Positions 41,703 through 50,858 of a stretch of DNA of 64,000 bases are shown piece by piece. The stretch covers positions 1 through 64,000 of the forward strand of contig NZ_JAGGKQ010000016.1 of assembly GCF_017873815.1 (NCBI RefSeq). Direction: 5' to 3'. How positions within the stretch are numbered: position 1 is the stretch's first letter; each line of letters starts with the position of its first letter. Source of the stretch: Halorubrum alkaliphilum. GTDB lineage: Archaea > Halobacteriota > Halobacteria > Halobacteriales > Haloferacaceae. A model generated the notes under the pieces. It saw only the letters and a program-made list of their open reading frames with translations, did no database searches and was not told the DNA's origin. The position numbers and the translations under genes are program-made.

Positions 41703-42878
41703 ATGTGGGGCCTGACAGCGGTGAGCGAGACGCTCTCCGAGATGGAGGCGTTCGTCCGGGAGAACCCGGAGCTGACCGCGGTTGCGGCGTTCGTAGCGGT
41801 CGCCGTGCTCGCGAGTTCGTACGTACTGCTTCGGGCACGACGCCCGTCGGGAGTCACCTTCCGGCGATTGTTGGCCGACGAAGAGGAGATCACCGTGTTG
41901 ATGCATCCGAACCCGGACCCGGACGCGATGGCGGCCGCGGTCGGGGTCGCGTCGTTGGCGGACCAGCTCGATGTCGAGGCGACCGTCCAGTATCCCGGTC
42001 AGATCCGCCATCAGGAGAATCGGGCGTTCCGAACCGTGCTTGACCTCAAACTCGACCGGATCGACCACGTCAGCGATCTCGCTGCGGAGACCGTCATTCT
42101 CGTCGATCACAACGAACCTCGTGGCTTCGGGGGTGCGGACGGGGTGTTGCCGACCGCGGTCATCGATCATCACCCCGGCGACGGGACCGGCGAGGAGTTC
42201 ACCGACGTACGGACGGACTACGGCGCGACCGCCTCGGTGATCGCGGAGTACTTCGACGACAACGGAGCCGTGCCGGTGCCACCGGACAAACACGCGAGCG
42301 AGACGGACGGGACCCTCGCGCTGTCGACGCGTGCGTCGACCGGACTGTTGTACGGGATCCTCGCGGACACGAAACACCTCACCGTCGGCGCGAGCGAGCC
42401 GGACTTCGCCGCCGCGGCGTACGTTTATCCCGGCGTCGATCAGGACCAACTCGACCGGATCGCCAACCCTGCGGTCGACGCGGAGGTCCTGGAAGTGAAA
42501 GCCCGGGCGATCGCGGGGAGACAGATCGAGGGCTCGTTCGCCGTCTCGGACGTCGGGGGGCTGAACAACGTCGACGCGATCCCGCAAGCGGCGGACGAAC
42601 TCATCCAGCTGGAGGGGGTCAGCGCGGTCGTCGTCATCGGTGAGCGCGACGGCACGATACACCTCTCCGGGCGCTCGCGGGACGACCGAGTCCACATGGG
42701 AAACGCGATCGACGCGGTCCTGTCCGACCTCAACAACGGCAACGGCGGGGGGCACTCCCGGATGGGCGGCGGCACGATCACCCCGGAGATCGATGCGACG
42801 GGAGAGGAGGAGCCCGACACTGTCGACCGCGACGCGCTCGCGAACGACCTGTTCCGCGCCATGGCCGGTGACGTATAA
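41703..42878 (+). CDS. Membrane-anchored DHH-family phosphoesterase
   Basis: A 391-aa protein with one N-terminal membrane helix (about 25-43) and a cytoplasmic DHH/DHHA1 phosphoesterase. Manganese motifs are HPNPDPDAMA (68-77), VDHNE and VIDHHPGDG, with the C-terminal NGGGHSRMGGGTI as the DHHA1 GGGH motif. Relatives cleave c-di-AMP or nanoRNA; c-di-AMP occurs in haloarchaea, so this is a candidate c-di-AMP phosphodiesterase (inference). The stop codon is immediately followed by the second noncoding repeat element. Confidence 0.88.
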   Translation: MWGLTAVSETLSEMEAFVRENPELTAVAAFVAVAVLASSYVLLRARRPSGVTFRRLLADEEEITVLMHPNPDPDAMAAAVGVASLADQLDVEATVQYPGQIRHQENRAFRTVLDLKLDRIDHVSDLAAETVILVDHNEPRGFGGADGVLPTAVIDHHPGDGTGEEFTDVRTDYGATASVIAEYFDDNGAVPVPPDKHASETDGTLALSTRASTGLLYGILADTKHLTVGASEPDFAAAAYVYPGVDQDQLDRIANPAVDAEVLEVKARAIAGRQIEGSFAVSDVGGLNNVDAIPQAADELIQLEGVSAVVVIGERDGTIHLSGRSRDDRVHMGNAIDAVLSDLNNGNGGGHSRMGGGTITPEIDATGEEEPDTVDRDALANDLFRAMAGDV

Positions 42879-42884
42879 GGGCAA

Positions 42885-43265
42885 TAAGTCAATCAGGTCG
42901 GTGCTGACGAGATCGTATTTAAAAAATCTGTGAACGGCAGCCGATTTTTATAAAAGAGCAGTGTTGTCCGCGCGCCCGGTTCGCGCCTTTTTAAGGGCTC
43001 GAACCGCGAGGCACTACGCGCCCTCACGGCGAGGGCTTTGACGCGTACACCAACGATCCGTAGCCGACAGTTTATAAACGAACGCCCGGGGCTTTGGAGG
43101 TCTCCACCGACGATCCGCAGTCGGCAATTTATGACCGACCGGCCGGAGATTTGGAAGCGTTCACCATAACGTCATCCATTTATAAACCACCGCCAGCAAC
43201 ACCGCTCGATCACTCATAAACGACTCCCACATCGTATTGAAATACTCACTCCCGACATCGCTCAA
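42885..43265. repeat. Noncoding repeat element, copy 2 (TTTATAAA-rich)
   Basis: Starts a few bases after the DHH stop and matches 6711-7140. The 5' block has AAGTCAATCAGGTCGG then ACGAGATCGTATTTAAAAA (42907-42925) and TTTTTATAAAAGAG. The 3' block has three degenerate units of about 55 bp (43034, 43090, 43145), each with a CTTTGG/TTTGG start and a TTTATAAA/TTTATGA box 38-39 nt later, ending with CCGCCAGCAACACC and CTCATAAACGACTCCC. The central GC-rich filler carries GGTTCG/CGAACC and GCCCTC/GAGGGC stems. The remaining gap to 43417 has no gene. Confidence 0.72.
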
Positions 43266-43417
43266 AAAGCAGTTTCTAGTGGCCGTGTCGGGCCGAGACT
43301 ACCCGATCGATGGCATCTCAGCGAGGCCGTCGTATCGAAACCCGTCCACTGAGAGGGCGATCAGACCGTCGTGGGTCACGACCCAACGGTTAAGATGAAA
43401 CCGGGCGATCGGCACGT

Positions 43418-43543
43418 ATGAACGTCGACCTCGGCGGCGAGTGGCGGGCGCTCGCGGGAGTCGGGATCGGATACGCGCTCGCGACGGGACTGATCTTCGT
43501 CGCGTTCTTTCTGGTGCCGTATCTCGTCGTGAGTGCGCTGTGA
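43418..43543 (+). CDS. 41-aa single-TM protein
   Basis: A short gene encoding MNVDLGGEWRALAGVGIGYA followed by a hydrophobic run (LATGLIFVAFFLVPYLVVSAL), i.e. one membrane helix with the N-terminus probably outside or in the cytoplasm. A GGTTAAGATG box near 43388-43393 is centred about 27 nt before the ATG, so it appears to be a genuine leaderless gene. It is convergent with the PAN gene 40 nt away. Similar micro-membrane proteins are common in haloarchaea; function unknown. Confidence 0.65.
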   Translation: MNVDLGGEWRALAGVGIGYALATGLIFVAFFLVPYLVVSAL

Positions 43544-43583
43544 GCGGGCTGTGGGGAACCCGGAGAAACAGCGAGGAAACCGC

Positions 43584-44798
43584 TTAGGCGAACGCCAGCG
43601 AGTCGTCGGCGTCGCCGGAATCGTCCTGCTGGAGCTTCTCGTGAGCTTCGAGGAAGTCGTCGAGGGTGACCTGCGTCCGGTCGTCGCGGATGGCGAACAT
43701 CCCGGCCTCGGTACAGATCGCCTTGATGTCCGCGCCGGAGGCGTCCTCTATCATGTCGGCCAGCCGGGCGAAGTCGATCCCGTCGGCGAGGTTCATGTTC
43801 CGGGTGTGGATCCGGAAGATGATCTCCCGGCCCGCAGTGTCCGGTTTCGGCACCTCGATGAGGCGGTCGAAGCGGCCGGGGCGGAGGATGGCAGGGTCGA
43901 GCATGTCGAAGCGGTTGGTGGCGGCGATGATCCGGACCTCGCCGCGCTCGTCAAAGCCGTCCATCTCCGAGAGCAGCTGCATCATCGTCCGCTGGACCTC
44001 GGCGTCGCCCGAGGTCTTCGAGTCCGTCCGCTTCGAGGCGATCGCGTCGATCTCGTCGATGAAGAGCACTGCGGGCTGGTTCTCGCGGGCGACCTCGAAG
44101 AGGTCACGGACGAGCTTCGCGCCCTCGCCGATGAACTTGTGGACGAGCTCGGAGCCGGCCATCTTGATGAACGTCGCGTCGGTTTCGTTGGCGACCGCCT
44201 TCGCCAGCATCGTCTTTCCCGTCCCCGGCGGCCCGTACAGGAGGACGCCGCTCGGGGGCGTGATCCCCACGTCGGTGAACATATCGGGATGTTCGAGGGG
44301 CATCTCGACGGTCTCGCGGACCTCCTGCATCTGCTCTTCGAGGCCGCCGATGTCGGCGTAGGTGACGTCCGGAGAGTGTTCGACCTGCATGACGCGAGCG
44401 CGAACGTCGGTCTCCTTCTCTAGCTTCTTGACGACCGATAGCGAGTTGTTGACTGCGACGCGGTCGTCGGGGTCGAGTTTTCCCCGCATCTCGTCGGTGA
44501 TCTCGGTCAGCGCCTCTTGGTTGTTGCCGTGCTGTTTGATCACGGCACCGTCCTCCGTGATCTCCTGTACCGTGGCCACGAACAGCGGCGACTGCTTGAG
44601 CTTCTTGTTTTCGTGGGTGAGCCGTTCGAGCTTCTGCTGGTACTTGTTGTTCTCGGCGTTCGCGTCGAGGAGTTTGTCGCGCATCTCCTCGTTCTGGGAC
44701 TCGAGATCCTCGAGGCGGTCCTGGAGAGTCTCGATCTTCTCCTGTCTCGACGCCGACCCCTCGTAGGGCATATCGACGTCGTCGACGGTATCACTCAT
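43584..44798 (-). CDS. pan: Proteasome-activating nucleotidase
   Basis: A 404-aa AAA+ ATPase that unfolds proteins for the 20S proteasome. An N-terminal coiled coil (about 15-70), an OB domain (71-130) and the AAA+ domain follow: Walker A GPPGTGKT (189-196), the pore loop KFIGEGAK (Phe 222), Walker B LFIDEIDA (245-252), and the sensor/Arg-finger region IIAATNRFDMLDPAILRPGRFDR. The C-terminus is LAFA, an HbYX-like tail with Phe in place of Tyr, which may weaken proteasome docking or gate opening. A CTCTTATCC box is about 28 nt upstream. Confidence 0.96.
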   Translation of the reverse strand: MSDTVDDVDMPYEGSASRQEKIETLQDRLEDLESQNEEMRDKLLDANAENNKYQQKLERLTHENKKLKQSPLFVATVQEITEDGAVIKQHGNNQEALTEITDEMRGKLDPDDRVAVNNSLSVVKKLEKETDVRARVMQVEHSPDVTYADIGGLEEQMQEVRETVEMPLEHPDMFTDVGITPPSGVLLYGPPGTGKTMLAKAVANETDATFIKMAGSELVHKFIGEGAKLVRDLFEVARENQPAVLFIDEIDAIASKRTDSKTSGDAEVQRTMMQLLSEMDGFDERGEVRIIAATNRFDMLDPAILRPGRFDRLIEVPKPDTAGREIIFRIHTRNMNLADGIDFARLADMIEDASGADIKAICTEAGMFAIRDDRTQVTLDDFLEAHEKLQQDDSGDADDSLAFA

Positions 44799-44937
44799 TG
44801 TGTGGTATAAGGCGTCTCGCGGATAAGAGGCTTCGGGTGGGGACACTCCGACGGCATCGACGTGTAATATAATGCCTAGTGGTAATGAAAACGGATAGTA
44901 AATATTATTTGTTGGCATGAAGTATGTCCGAACACGC
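44799..44937. promoter_or_regulatory. Divergent promoter region between pan and a winged-helix gene
   Basis: 139 nt, AT-rich toward the right (AGTAAATATTATTTG at 44897-44911). Two TATA-like boxes face pan (CTTATACC at 44803-44810 and CTCTTATCC near 44822-44830), and one box (44899-44906) faces the regulator gene. Palindromic or operator sequences are not clear. Confidence 0.5.
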
Positions 44938-45198
44938 ATGAGCACCACGGAAGCCGTCGCCACCGACGACGTCTCGGACCGCTGGGAAGGGGTCCGTGAC
45001 CTGCCGCCGAGCGCGAAGCTCGTCGCAAAGGTTCTCGATTACAACGACACGTTGACACAGAGCGAACTCGCCGAGGAGACGCTTCTCCCTCCACGAACCG
45101 TCCGGTACGCGCTCTCGCGGCTGGAGGAGGAGGACGCGGTCGACTCCCGGTTCTCCTTTACCGATGCTCGGAAACGACTCTACTCGTTGTCGGTCTGA
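44938..45198 (+). CDS. Winged-helix DNA-binding protein (MarR-like)
   Basis: An 86-aa protein with a single winged helix-turn-helix: SAKLVAKVLDYNDTLTQSEL, ETLLPPRTVRYALSRLEEED, SRFSFTDARKRLYSL. The recognition helix is PPRTVRYALSRLEEE. ATG 44938 is preferred over 44917 because the upstream AT-rich box gives a start site near 44930. It is divergent from pan, so it could regulate that gene or itself (inference). Confidence 0.8.
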   Translation: MSTTEAVATDDVSDRWEGVRDLPPSAKLVAKVLDYNDTLTQSELAEETLLPPRTVRYALSRLEEEDAVDSRFSFTDARKRLYSLSV

Positions 45199-45276
45199 AC
45201 GTCCGCACACGGGCGATCCGGTCATCCGTTCAAGGGTCACGCGAGAGTATAAACCCGATAGCGAACCAGCCACCGT

Positions 45277-45585
45277 GTGGTCTCGACCGACGACGTCAAA
45301 CGGGCGCTGTCCGCGCTAGCGACGCGAACCGACACCGCGACGAGACCGTACACCGCGGTGATCGACGAGGCCGACGCCGCCCGCGAGGACCTCCACCGGG
45401 CCGCCGGCTTCGTCGAGGCCGTCGGGCTCGACCGACTCGAGGAGGCGATCAGGGACGCCGAACGCGATGGAGACGCCGAGCTCGCCGATCGGGGACGCGC
45501 TGCGCTCGACTCGTACCGACGGTTCCGAGCGGTCGCTGAGGGGAGAGAACCGGCGGCGGATCGTGGGTCGGCCCGGAACCCCTAA
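45277..45585 (+). CDS. Small helical haloarchaeal protein
   Basis: A 102-aa, all-helical, charged protein (STDDVKRALSALATRTDTAT, DEADAAREDLHRAAGFVEAV, AIRDAERDGDAELADRGRAA). GTG 45277 is accepted as start because TATAAA (45248-45253) is centred 27 nt upstream, which implies a leaderless GTG-initiated transcript. It precedes mre11 by 26 nt on the same strand. No function known. Confidence 0.7.
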   Translation: MVSTDDVKRALSALATRTDTATRPYTAVIDEADAAREDLHRAAGFVEAVGLDRLEEAIRDAERDGDAELADRGRAALDSYRRFRAVAEGREPAADRGSARNP

Positions 45586-45611
45586 ATCCGACACCGGCCA
45601 ACCGTCGGGCA

Positions 45612-46850
45612 ATGACACGGGTGATCCATACCGGCGACACCCACATCGGGTACCAGCAGTACCACTCGCCGGACAGACGCCAAGACTTCCTCGACGCGTT
45701 CGACGCGGTCGTCGACGACGCGGTCGACGACGACGTCGACGCCGTCGTCCACGCGGGTGACCTCTTTCACGACCGACGACCGGAGCTTCCCGACCTGATG
45801 GGCACTATCTCCGTCCTTCGGCGGCTCGACGACGCCGGGATCCCGTTTCTTGCGGTGGTGGGGAACCACGAGTCGACCCGCGGCGGGCAGTGGCTCGATC
45901 TGTTCGAACGGCTCGGGCTCGCGACCAGACTCGGTCGGGAGCCGGTCGTCGTGGGCGACACCGCCTTCTACGGGCTCGACCACGTCCCCGTCTCCCGCCG
46001 TGACGAACTCGAGTACGCGTTCGAGCCGCACGACGCGGACTACGCGACGCTGGTCGCACACGGCCTCTTCGAGCCGTTCGCACACGCGGACTGGGACACG
46101 GAGACGGTTCTCGAGGAGAGCGACGTGGCGTTCGACGCGATGCTGCTCGGCGACAACCACAAGCCGGATCGCGCAACGGTCACCGACACGCCGGTCACCT
46201 ACTCGGGATCGACGGAGCGCGCGAGCGCGAGCGAACGCGAGGGACGCGGTTACAACCTCGTGCGGTTCGACGAGGACGCCGGCGGGGGCGACGATCGCGT
46301 CGAGATCCGGAGGCGCGCGATCGACACCCGCGAGTTCGTTTTCGTGAGCGTCGAACTCGGGGAGGGGGAAGGCGAGTCCCGCGTGCGCGAGCAGGTCCGC
46401 CAGCACGACCTCGGGGACGCCGTCGTCCTCGTCGAGGTGACCGGCGAGGGCGACCCGGTCACGCCGGCCGCGATCGAGGAGTTCGCCACCGACGAGGGGG
46501 CGTTGATCGCGCGTGTCACCGACCGTCGGACGGTCGAGACCGACGACGAGGTCGACGTGAGCTTCGCCGACCCGGAGGACGCGGTCCGCGAGCGGATCGA
46601 GGGGATGGGGCTCTCGGCGGCCGCGCTCGACATCGACGAGACGGTCCGGTCGGAGAGCGTCGCCGACACGAACGTCCGGGAGACGGTGAAATCCGCGGTC
46701 GAGGACCGGCTCGACGACCTCGACGCGTTCGTGGCCGCGGACGACGGCGAGTCGAACGAGGGCGGGCCAGACGACGGCGACGAGGGTGAGACGGACGCCG
46801 ACTCGGAGCCGACCACAGACGGACAGGTCTCCATGGAGGACTACCTATGA
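45612..46850 (+). CDS. mre11: DNA double-strand break repair nuclease Mre11
   Basis: A 412-aa calcineurin-like phosphoesterase. Metal motifs are HTGDTHIG (Asp 9, His 11), HAGDLFHD (Asp 50), VVGNHE (Asn 85, His 86), and downstream HGLFEPF and GDNHKPD. It pairs with Rad50 to process DNA ends. The last residues, GQVSMEDYL, look like a PCNA-interacting (PIP) box. The preceding segment (about 375-405) is Asp/Glu-rich low complexity. It overlaps rad50 by 4 nt. Confidence 0.93.
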   Translation: MTRVIHTGDTHIGYQQYHSPDRRQDFLDAFDAVVDDAVDDDVDAVVHAGDLFHDRRPELPDLMGTISVLRRLDDAGIPFLAVVGNHESTRGGQWLDLFERLGLATRLGREPVVVGDTAFYGLDHVPVSRRDELEYAFEPHDADYATLVAHGLFEPFAHADWDTETVLEESDVAFDAMLLGDNHKPDRATVTDTPVTYSGSTERASASEREGRGYNLVRFDEDAGGGDDRVEIRRRAIDTREFVFVSVELGEGEGESRVREQVRQHDLGDAVVLVEVTGEGDPVTPAAIEEFATDEGALIARVTDRRTVETDDEVDVSFADPEDAVRERIEGMGLSAAALDIDETVRSESVADTNVRETVKSAVEDRLDDLDAFVAADDGESNEGGPDDGDEGETDADSEPTTDGQVSMEDYL

Positions 46851-49591
46851 GATTCGACAGGGTCCGGCTCACCAATTTCAAACCCTACGGCGATGCCGAC
46901 GTCCGATTGTCCGAGGGGGTGACAGTCATCCACGGCCTCAACGGCAGCGGGAAGTCCTCGCTGTTGGAGGCATGCTTCTTCGCGCTGTACGGCTCGAAGG
47001 CGCTCGACGGGACCCTCGACGACGTGATCACGAACGGAGAAGACGAGACCGAGGTCGACCTCTGGTTCACGCATGACGGAGTCTCGTATCACGTCTCGCG
47101 TCGGCTTCGCGAGTACGACGACCGCGTCGATCACGACTGTACGCTCGAAGCGACCGCGGGAGGCGACCTGACGCGCGACGGCGCGACCGCGGTTCGGCGG
47201 TTCGTCACCGATCTGCTCCGGATGGACGCCGACGCGTTCGTCAACTGCGCGTACGTCCGTCAGGGCGAGGTCAACGCCCTCATCAACGCCAGTCCGAGCC
47301 AGCGACAGGACGTCATCGACGACCTCCTCCAGCTGGGGACCCTCGAGGAGTACCGCGAGCGCGCCGGCGACGCGCGCCTCGGCGTCGAGGACGTGTTGAA
47401 CGCGAAGCGGGCCGTCCTTAGAGAGAAGGAGAGACGGATCGAGGAGAAGGAGGAGCGGGACCTCCACGACCGGCTCAACGGACTCGAAAGCGACCTCGCG
47501 GAGCTCGACGAGCAAGTCGACCACTACGAGGACCAGCGGGACAGCGCGCGCAAGACCCGGTCGGAGGCGGTCGAGACGCTCTCGACGTACGAGGAGAAAC
47601 GGGACGAACTGGAAGCGGTCGAGTCGGAGATCGAGGGGATCGAGACGTCGATCCGCGAGACGGAGCAGGAGCGCGAGACACACCGGACGGCGATCGGCGA
47701 GGCGCGCGAACGCATCGACGAGATCGAGTCCGGGATCGACGAGCAGTTGGACGCCGCGGGGGTCGAAACGGCGACCGCGGCGGCCATCACCGACCGCCGC
47801 GCGGAGCTCGACGACCGGGAGGCCGAGATCCGTGCGGAGCTCGACGACGTGCGGGTGAACGCCGAGGCGTTCCGGAACCAGTCGGAAACGCTCTCGGAGA
47901 AGGCGGATGACCTGGCCGAGCGAGCCGCGGACGCCGAACGCGAGGCCGAACGTCGCGAAGAGGAGGCCGAGGCCGCAGCGGCGGAAGTCGAGGAACACGA
48001 GTCCTCGATCGAGGAGCTCCGCGAGGAGGCGGCCGGGCTCCGCTCCCGGTTCGAGAACGGTAAGGGGGACGCCGAGACGGACGGAGTGGACGACGACGAA
48101 ACCGTCGAGGAGACCGTTAACGTGGGGCCCGACGAGGCGGCCGGACGACGGGAGACCCTCCGTGAGCGACGCGGCGAGGCTCGCGAGCGGATCGCCGAAC
48201 TCTCCGCGGAGTTGAAGAACGCCCGTGAACGGGTCGTGGACGCGGAAGCACTACTGGAAGCCGGGAAGTGCCCGGAGTGCGGACAGCCAGTCGAGGACTC
48301 CCCGCACGCGACCGGGATCGACGAGGATCGTGAGCGCGTCGCGACGCTGGAGACGGAGCTCTCCGCCGCCCGCGATCGGGCCGAACGCCTCGATGACCGG
48401 ATCGAGACGCTCGACGGGCTCGTCGAGGCGGCCGACCGGCTCGACGAGATCGACGACACCATCGGAACCGTAGCGGAGCGAGTCGAGGAGAAGCGTACGG
48501 AGGCAAGCGAGAAGCGGGAGGCGGCGAGCGAGAAGCGCGACGAGGCCGGGAAGCTCCGGGAGCAATCCGAGGAGACGCGCGAGGTGGCCGTAGAGAAACG
48601 TGAGGAGGCCGAGGCAAGCGAGAAGCGGGTACGGGAGCTGGAAGCCGAGATCGACGCGATCGAGGACGCTCGGATGTCCGTGAGCACGGTCGAGGAACGC
48701 TTGAACACGATATCCGATCTCAACGAGCGGATCGAGCGTCGTCGCGAGAAGCGGGCGAACCTCGAGGAGGTGAACGACGAGCGGCGCGACCGGCTTGCGG
48801 ACAAACGAGATCGACGCGACGACCTCCGAGAGGACGTCGATGAGGAGGCGATCGAGACGGCAAAGGAGCGCAGGGAGGACGCCGAGGACTACATCGAACA
48901 AGTCACCGAGGAGTTGGACCGGCTCGACGAGCGCCGGACCGAGCTCCAGAACGCGATCGGCGGCGTGAGAGGTGAAATAGCGGCGCTTGAGGAGTTCCGC
49001 GAGGAACGTGAGTCGCTGGCCCGGACCGTCGAGTCGCTGGAGTCGCTCCACGACGAGACCGCCGAGCTGGAGGCGACGTACGGGGACCTCCGTGCGGAGC
49101 TGCGGCAGCGAAACGTCCGGGAGCTGGAACGGACGCTCAACGAGACGTTCGAGCTGGTGTACGGCAACGACGCCTACTCACACATCGAGTTAGACGGCCA
49201 GTACGCGCTTACCGTGTATCAAAAGGACGGAGAACCGCTCGATCCCGAACAGCTCTCCGGGGGCGAGCGGGCGCTGTTCAATCTCTCGTTGCGATGTGCG
49301 ATCTATCGCTTGCTCGCCGAGGGGATCGAGGGAGCCGCGCCGACGCCGCCACTCATCCTCGACGAACCGACCGTCTTCCTCGACTCCGGGCACGTCTCCC
49401 GGCTCGTCGACCTCGTCGAGGAGATGCGTGGGTTCGGCGTGCGACAGATACTCATCGTCAGCCACGACGACGAGCTGGTCGGGGCGGCCGACGAGCTCCT
49501 AACCGTCGAGAAGAACCCCCGGACGAACCGCTCCACGGTCACGCGCGAGGATGTCGCCGGGCTCGACGTCGCGTCGCTCGCGGACGACTAA
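46847..49591 (+). CDS. rad50: DNA double-strand break repair ATPase Rad50
   Basis: A 914-aa SMC-like ABC ATPase. Walker A is GLNGSGKSS (residues 30-38). Long coiled coils (about 180-440 and 500-745) flank the zinc hook KCPECGQPV (Cys 475 and 478). The ABC signature is LSGGERALFNLSLRCA (about 802-817), and Walker B is LILDEPTVFLDSGHV (about 840). The ATP-binding head and hook are both complete. It starts four bases inside the mre11 gene, a strong translational coupling. Confidence 0.96.
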   Translation: MRFDRVRLTNFKPYGDADVRLSEGVTVIHGLNGSGKSSLLEACFFALYGSKALDGTLDDVITNGEDETEVDLWFTHDGVSYHVSRRLREYDDRVDHDCTLEATAGGDLTRDGATAVRRFVTDLLRMDADAFVNCAYVRQGEVNALINASPSQRQDVIDDLLQLGTLEEYRERAGDARLGVEDVLNAKRAVLREKERRIEEKEERDLHDRLNGLESDLAELDEQVDHYEDQRDSARKTRSEAVETLSTYEEKRDELEAVESEIEGIETSIRETEQERETHRTAIGEARERIDEIESGIDEQLDAAGVETATAAAITDRRAELDDREAEIRAELDDVRVNAEAFRNQSETLSEKADDLAERAADAEREAERREEEAEAAAAEVEEHESSIEELREEAAGLRSRFENGKGDAETDGVDDDETVEETVNVGPDEAAGRRETLRERRGEARERIAELSAELKNARERVVDAEALLEAGKCPECGQPVEDSPHATGIDEDRERVATLETELSAARDRAERLDDRIETLDGLVEAADRLDEIDDTIGTVAERVEEKRTEASEKREAASEKRDEAGKLREQSEETREVAVEKREEAEASEKRVRELEAEIDAIEDARMSVSTVEERLNTISDLNERIERRREKRANLEEVNDERRDRLADKRDRRDDLREDVDEEAIETAKERREDAEDYIEQVTEELDRLDERRTELQNAIGGVRGEIAALEEFREERESLARTVESLESLHDETAELEATYGDLRAELRQRNVRELERTLNETFELVYGNDAYSHIELDGQYALTVYQKDGEPLDPEQLSGGERALFNLSLRCAIYRLLAEGIEGAAPTPPLILDEPTVFLDSGHVSRLVDLVEEMRGFGVRQILIVSHDDELVGAADELLTVEKNPRTNRSTVTREDVAGLDVASLADD

Positions 49592-49659
49592 GCGACGGTC
49601 GGGGCCGCGCCGACCGGACCGGAGCGAGCGTCGTGAACGGCCGCCGATAACACTACCCC

Positions 49660-50169
49660 TCATGTATCAGAACTGCTGTACTCGGCGTCCGCACCACCGA
49701 GTACACCGTCCGCGGGTTCCGTCTCACGTAACAGTCGGACCGCCTTCTGGGCGTCTTCGGTCGCCTCGTAGCCCCGCTGCCCGACGACATCGACCTCCTC
49801 GACCAACCCGGTGGCACGGAACTCCGTGAGTCGGCCGTGAAGTTCCGATTCACATGCCCCGGAAGCGTCCATGAGTTCGGTAACCGACACCGGCCCGGCA
49901 TCGACGAGTTCCACGAGCAGACCGAGCGACCGGTCGTCGTGGACCGCGCGGATCACCCGGCGGACGACACCTGGAACAGCGAGCGACGCCGTTTCGAGCG
50001 GCGGTTCGCCGTCGACGACCGTTAACTCCGCGTTCTCGACGTAGCGCTCCTCGCCCGAGATCGGGTCTCGTACCAGACTCGACTCGTCGGAGCGTTTCAC
50101 GAGGAGGTACGTGTTGCCGTCGCCGTCGCGGACCGTCTGCATGGGCGATCGGAGGCCCTCCGAGGTCAT
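49660..50169 (-). CDS. Winged-helix-like haloarchaeal protein (DUF7346-like)
   Basis: A 169-aa protein. The N-terminal part has SPMQTVRDGDGNTYLLVKRS and DPISGEERYVENAEL. The C-terminal half has a winged-helix pattern (LLVELVDAGPVSVTELMDASG, ESELHGRLTEFRATGLVEEV), suggesting DNA binding. It overlaps the upstream gene by one base, so they form an operon. I recall it as haloarchaeal DUF7346, unverified. Confidence 0.75.
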   Translation of the reverse strand: MTSEGLRSPMQTVRDGDGNTYLLVKRSDESSLVRDPISGEERYVENAELTVVDGEPPLETASLAVPGVVRRVIRAVHDDRSLGLLVELVDAGPVSVTELMDASGACESELHGRLTEFRATGLVEEVDVVGQRGYEATEDAQKAVRLLRETEPADGVLGGADAEYSSSDT

Positions 50170-50606
50170 TACCGTTCCGGGGCGTCGTCGTCAACGTCGG
50201 CGTCGAGATCAGGATCGGAACCCACCGTTTCGTTCGGATCAGCATCCATCGTCTCGTCCGGGTCGTCCGATCGCGACCGATCCCACGCACGATACGTCTG
50301 GTACGTTCGGATGCCGGCAAGCAGCCCGACGCCGAGGAGGGCGGGTCCGGCTCGGCTCCACCCCTCGAAGTACCAGACCATCGGACCTAGGAATACGAGG
50401 AGAACGGCGATGTTCGCGTAGATCACGGCGACGACGAACGCGCGAAGCGTGTCCTTGTCGACGTCGCCCGCGGACTCGAAGTCACCGCTCTCGTCGAACG
50501 TCTTGACCGAGGGCGCTTCGGGGATGTCCGGCGTCATCTCCCGCTCGGCGTCGGAACTCTCGCCGAAGGACACCTCGCCCTCGTTTTCCTCGTCGAATGG
50601 GAACAC
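50169..50606 (-). CDS. Two-TM haloarchaeal protein (DUF7322-like)
   Basis: A protein of about 145 aa. An acidic N-terminus (EENEGEVSFGESSDAEREM) precedes two membrane segments (about 71-90 and 98-113) and an Asp/Glu-rich C-terminus (DPNETVGSDPDLDADVDDDA). The GTG at 50606 (FPFDEENEG...) is my choice; an earlier in-frame start at 50663 exists and no promoter box settles it. It is translationally coupled (one-base overlap) to the winged-helix gene. Function unknown. Confidence 0.68.
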   Translation of the reverse strand: MFPFDEENEGEVSFGESSDAEREMTPDIPEAPSVKTFDESGDFESAGDVDKDTLRAFVVAVIYANIAVLLVFLGPMVWYFEGWSRAGPALLGVGLLAGIRTYQTYRAWDRSRSDDPDETMDADPNETVGSDPDLDADVDDDAPER

Positions 50607-50684
50607 GGCTGAACTACGGCATGGCGAGTCAAAGGGGTTGCGCCCGGCATCAACGTCGATCACGGAGCGGTGTGAAACGTTCCC

Positions 50685-50858
50685 TCAGGCCGCGTCGACG
50701 AGTCGGACCGTTCGGCTCGCCTCGACCCACGCAAGGGGGTTCGTCGCGTCGAAGAGAACCACGTTTCCGTCGTCTTCATACGCCTCCACCTCGGCATCGA
50801 CCGCATCACGGTCTCCCGAGCGGTGCGTCCCGTTCTCCCGGTGAGGGTTCGAGGGCAT
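50685..50858 (-). CDS. Small haloarchaeal protein (DUF7331-like)
   Basis: A 57-aa protein with a variable N-terminus and the conserved ending DDGNVVLFDATNPLAWVEAS followed by RTVRLVDAA. It is related in layout to the 73-aa protein at 8149-8370. A TAATATAT box (50880-50887, reverse strand) is about 26 nt before ATG 50858, supporting leaderless initiation. It is divergent from polB. Function unknown. Confidence 0.75.
   Translation of the reverse strand: MPSNPHRENGTHRSGDRDAVDAEVEAYEDDGNVVLFDATNPLAWVEASRTVRLVDAA

Noticed and set aside
42885-43265. Repeat units considered as a CRISPR or as tRNA genes
   Set aside because: Units are degenerate with no equal spacers, and no cloverleaf can be drawn.
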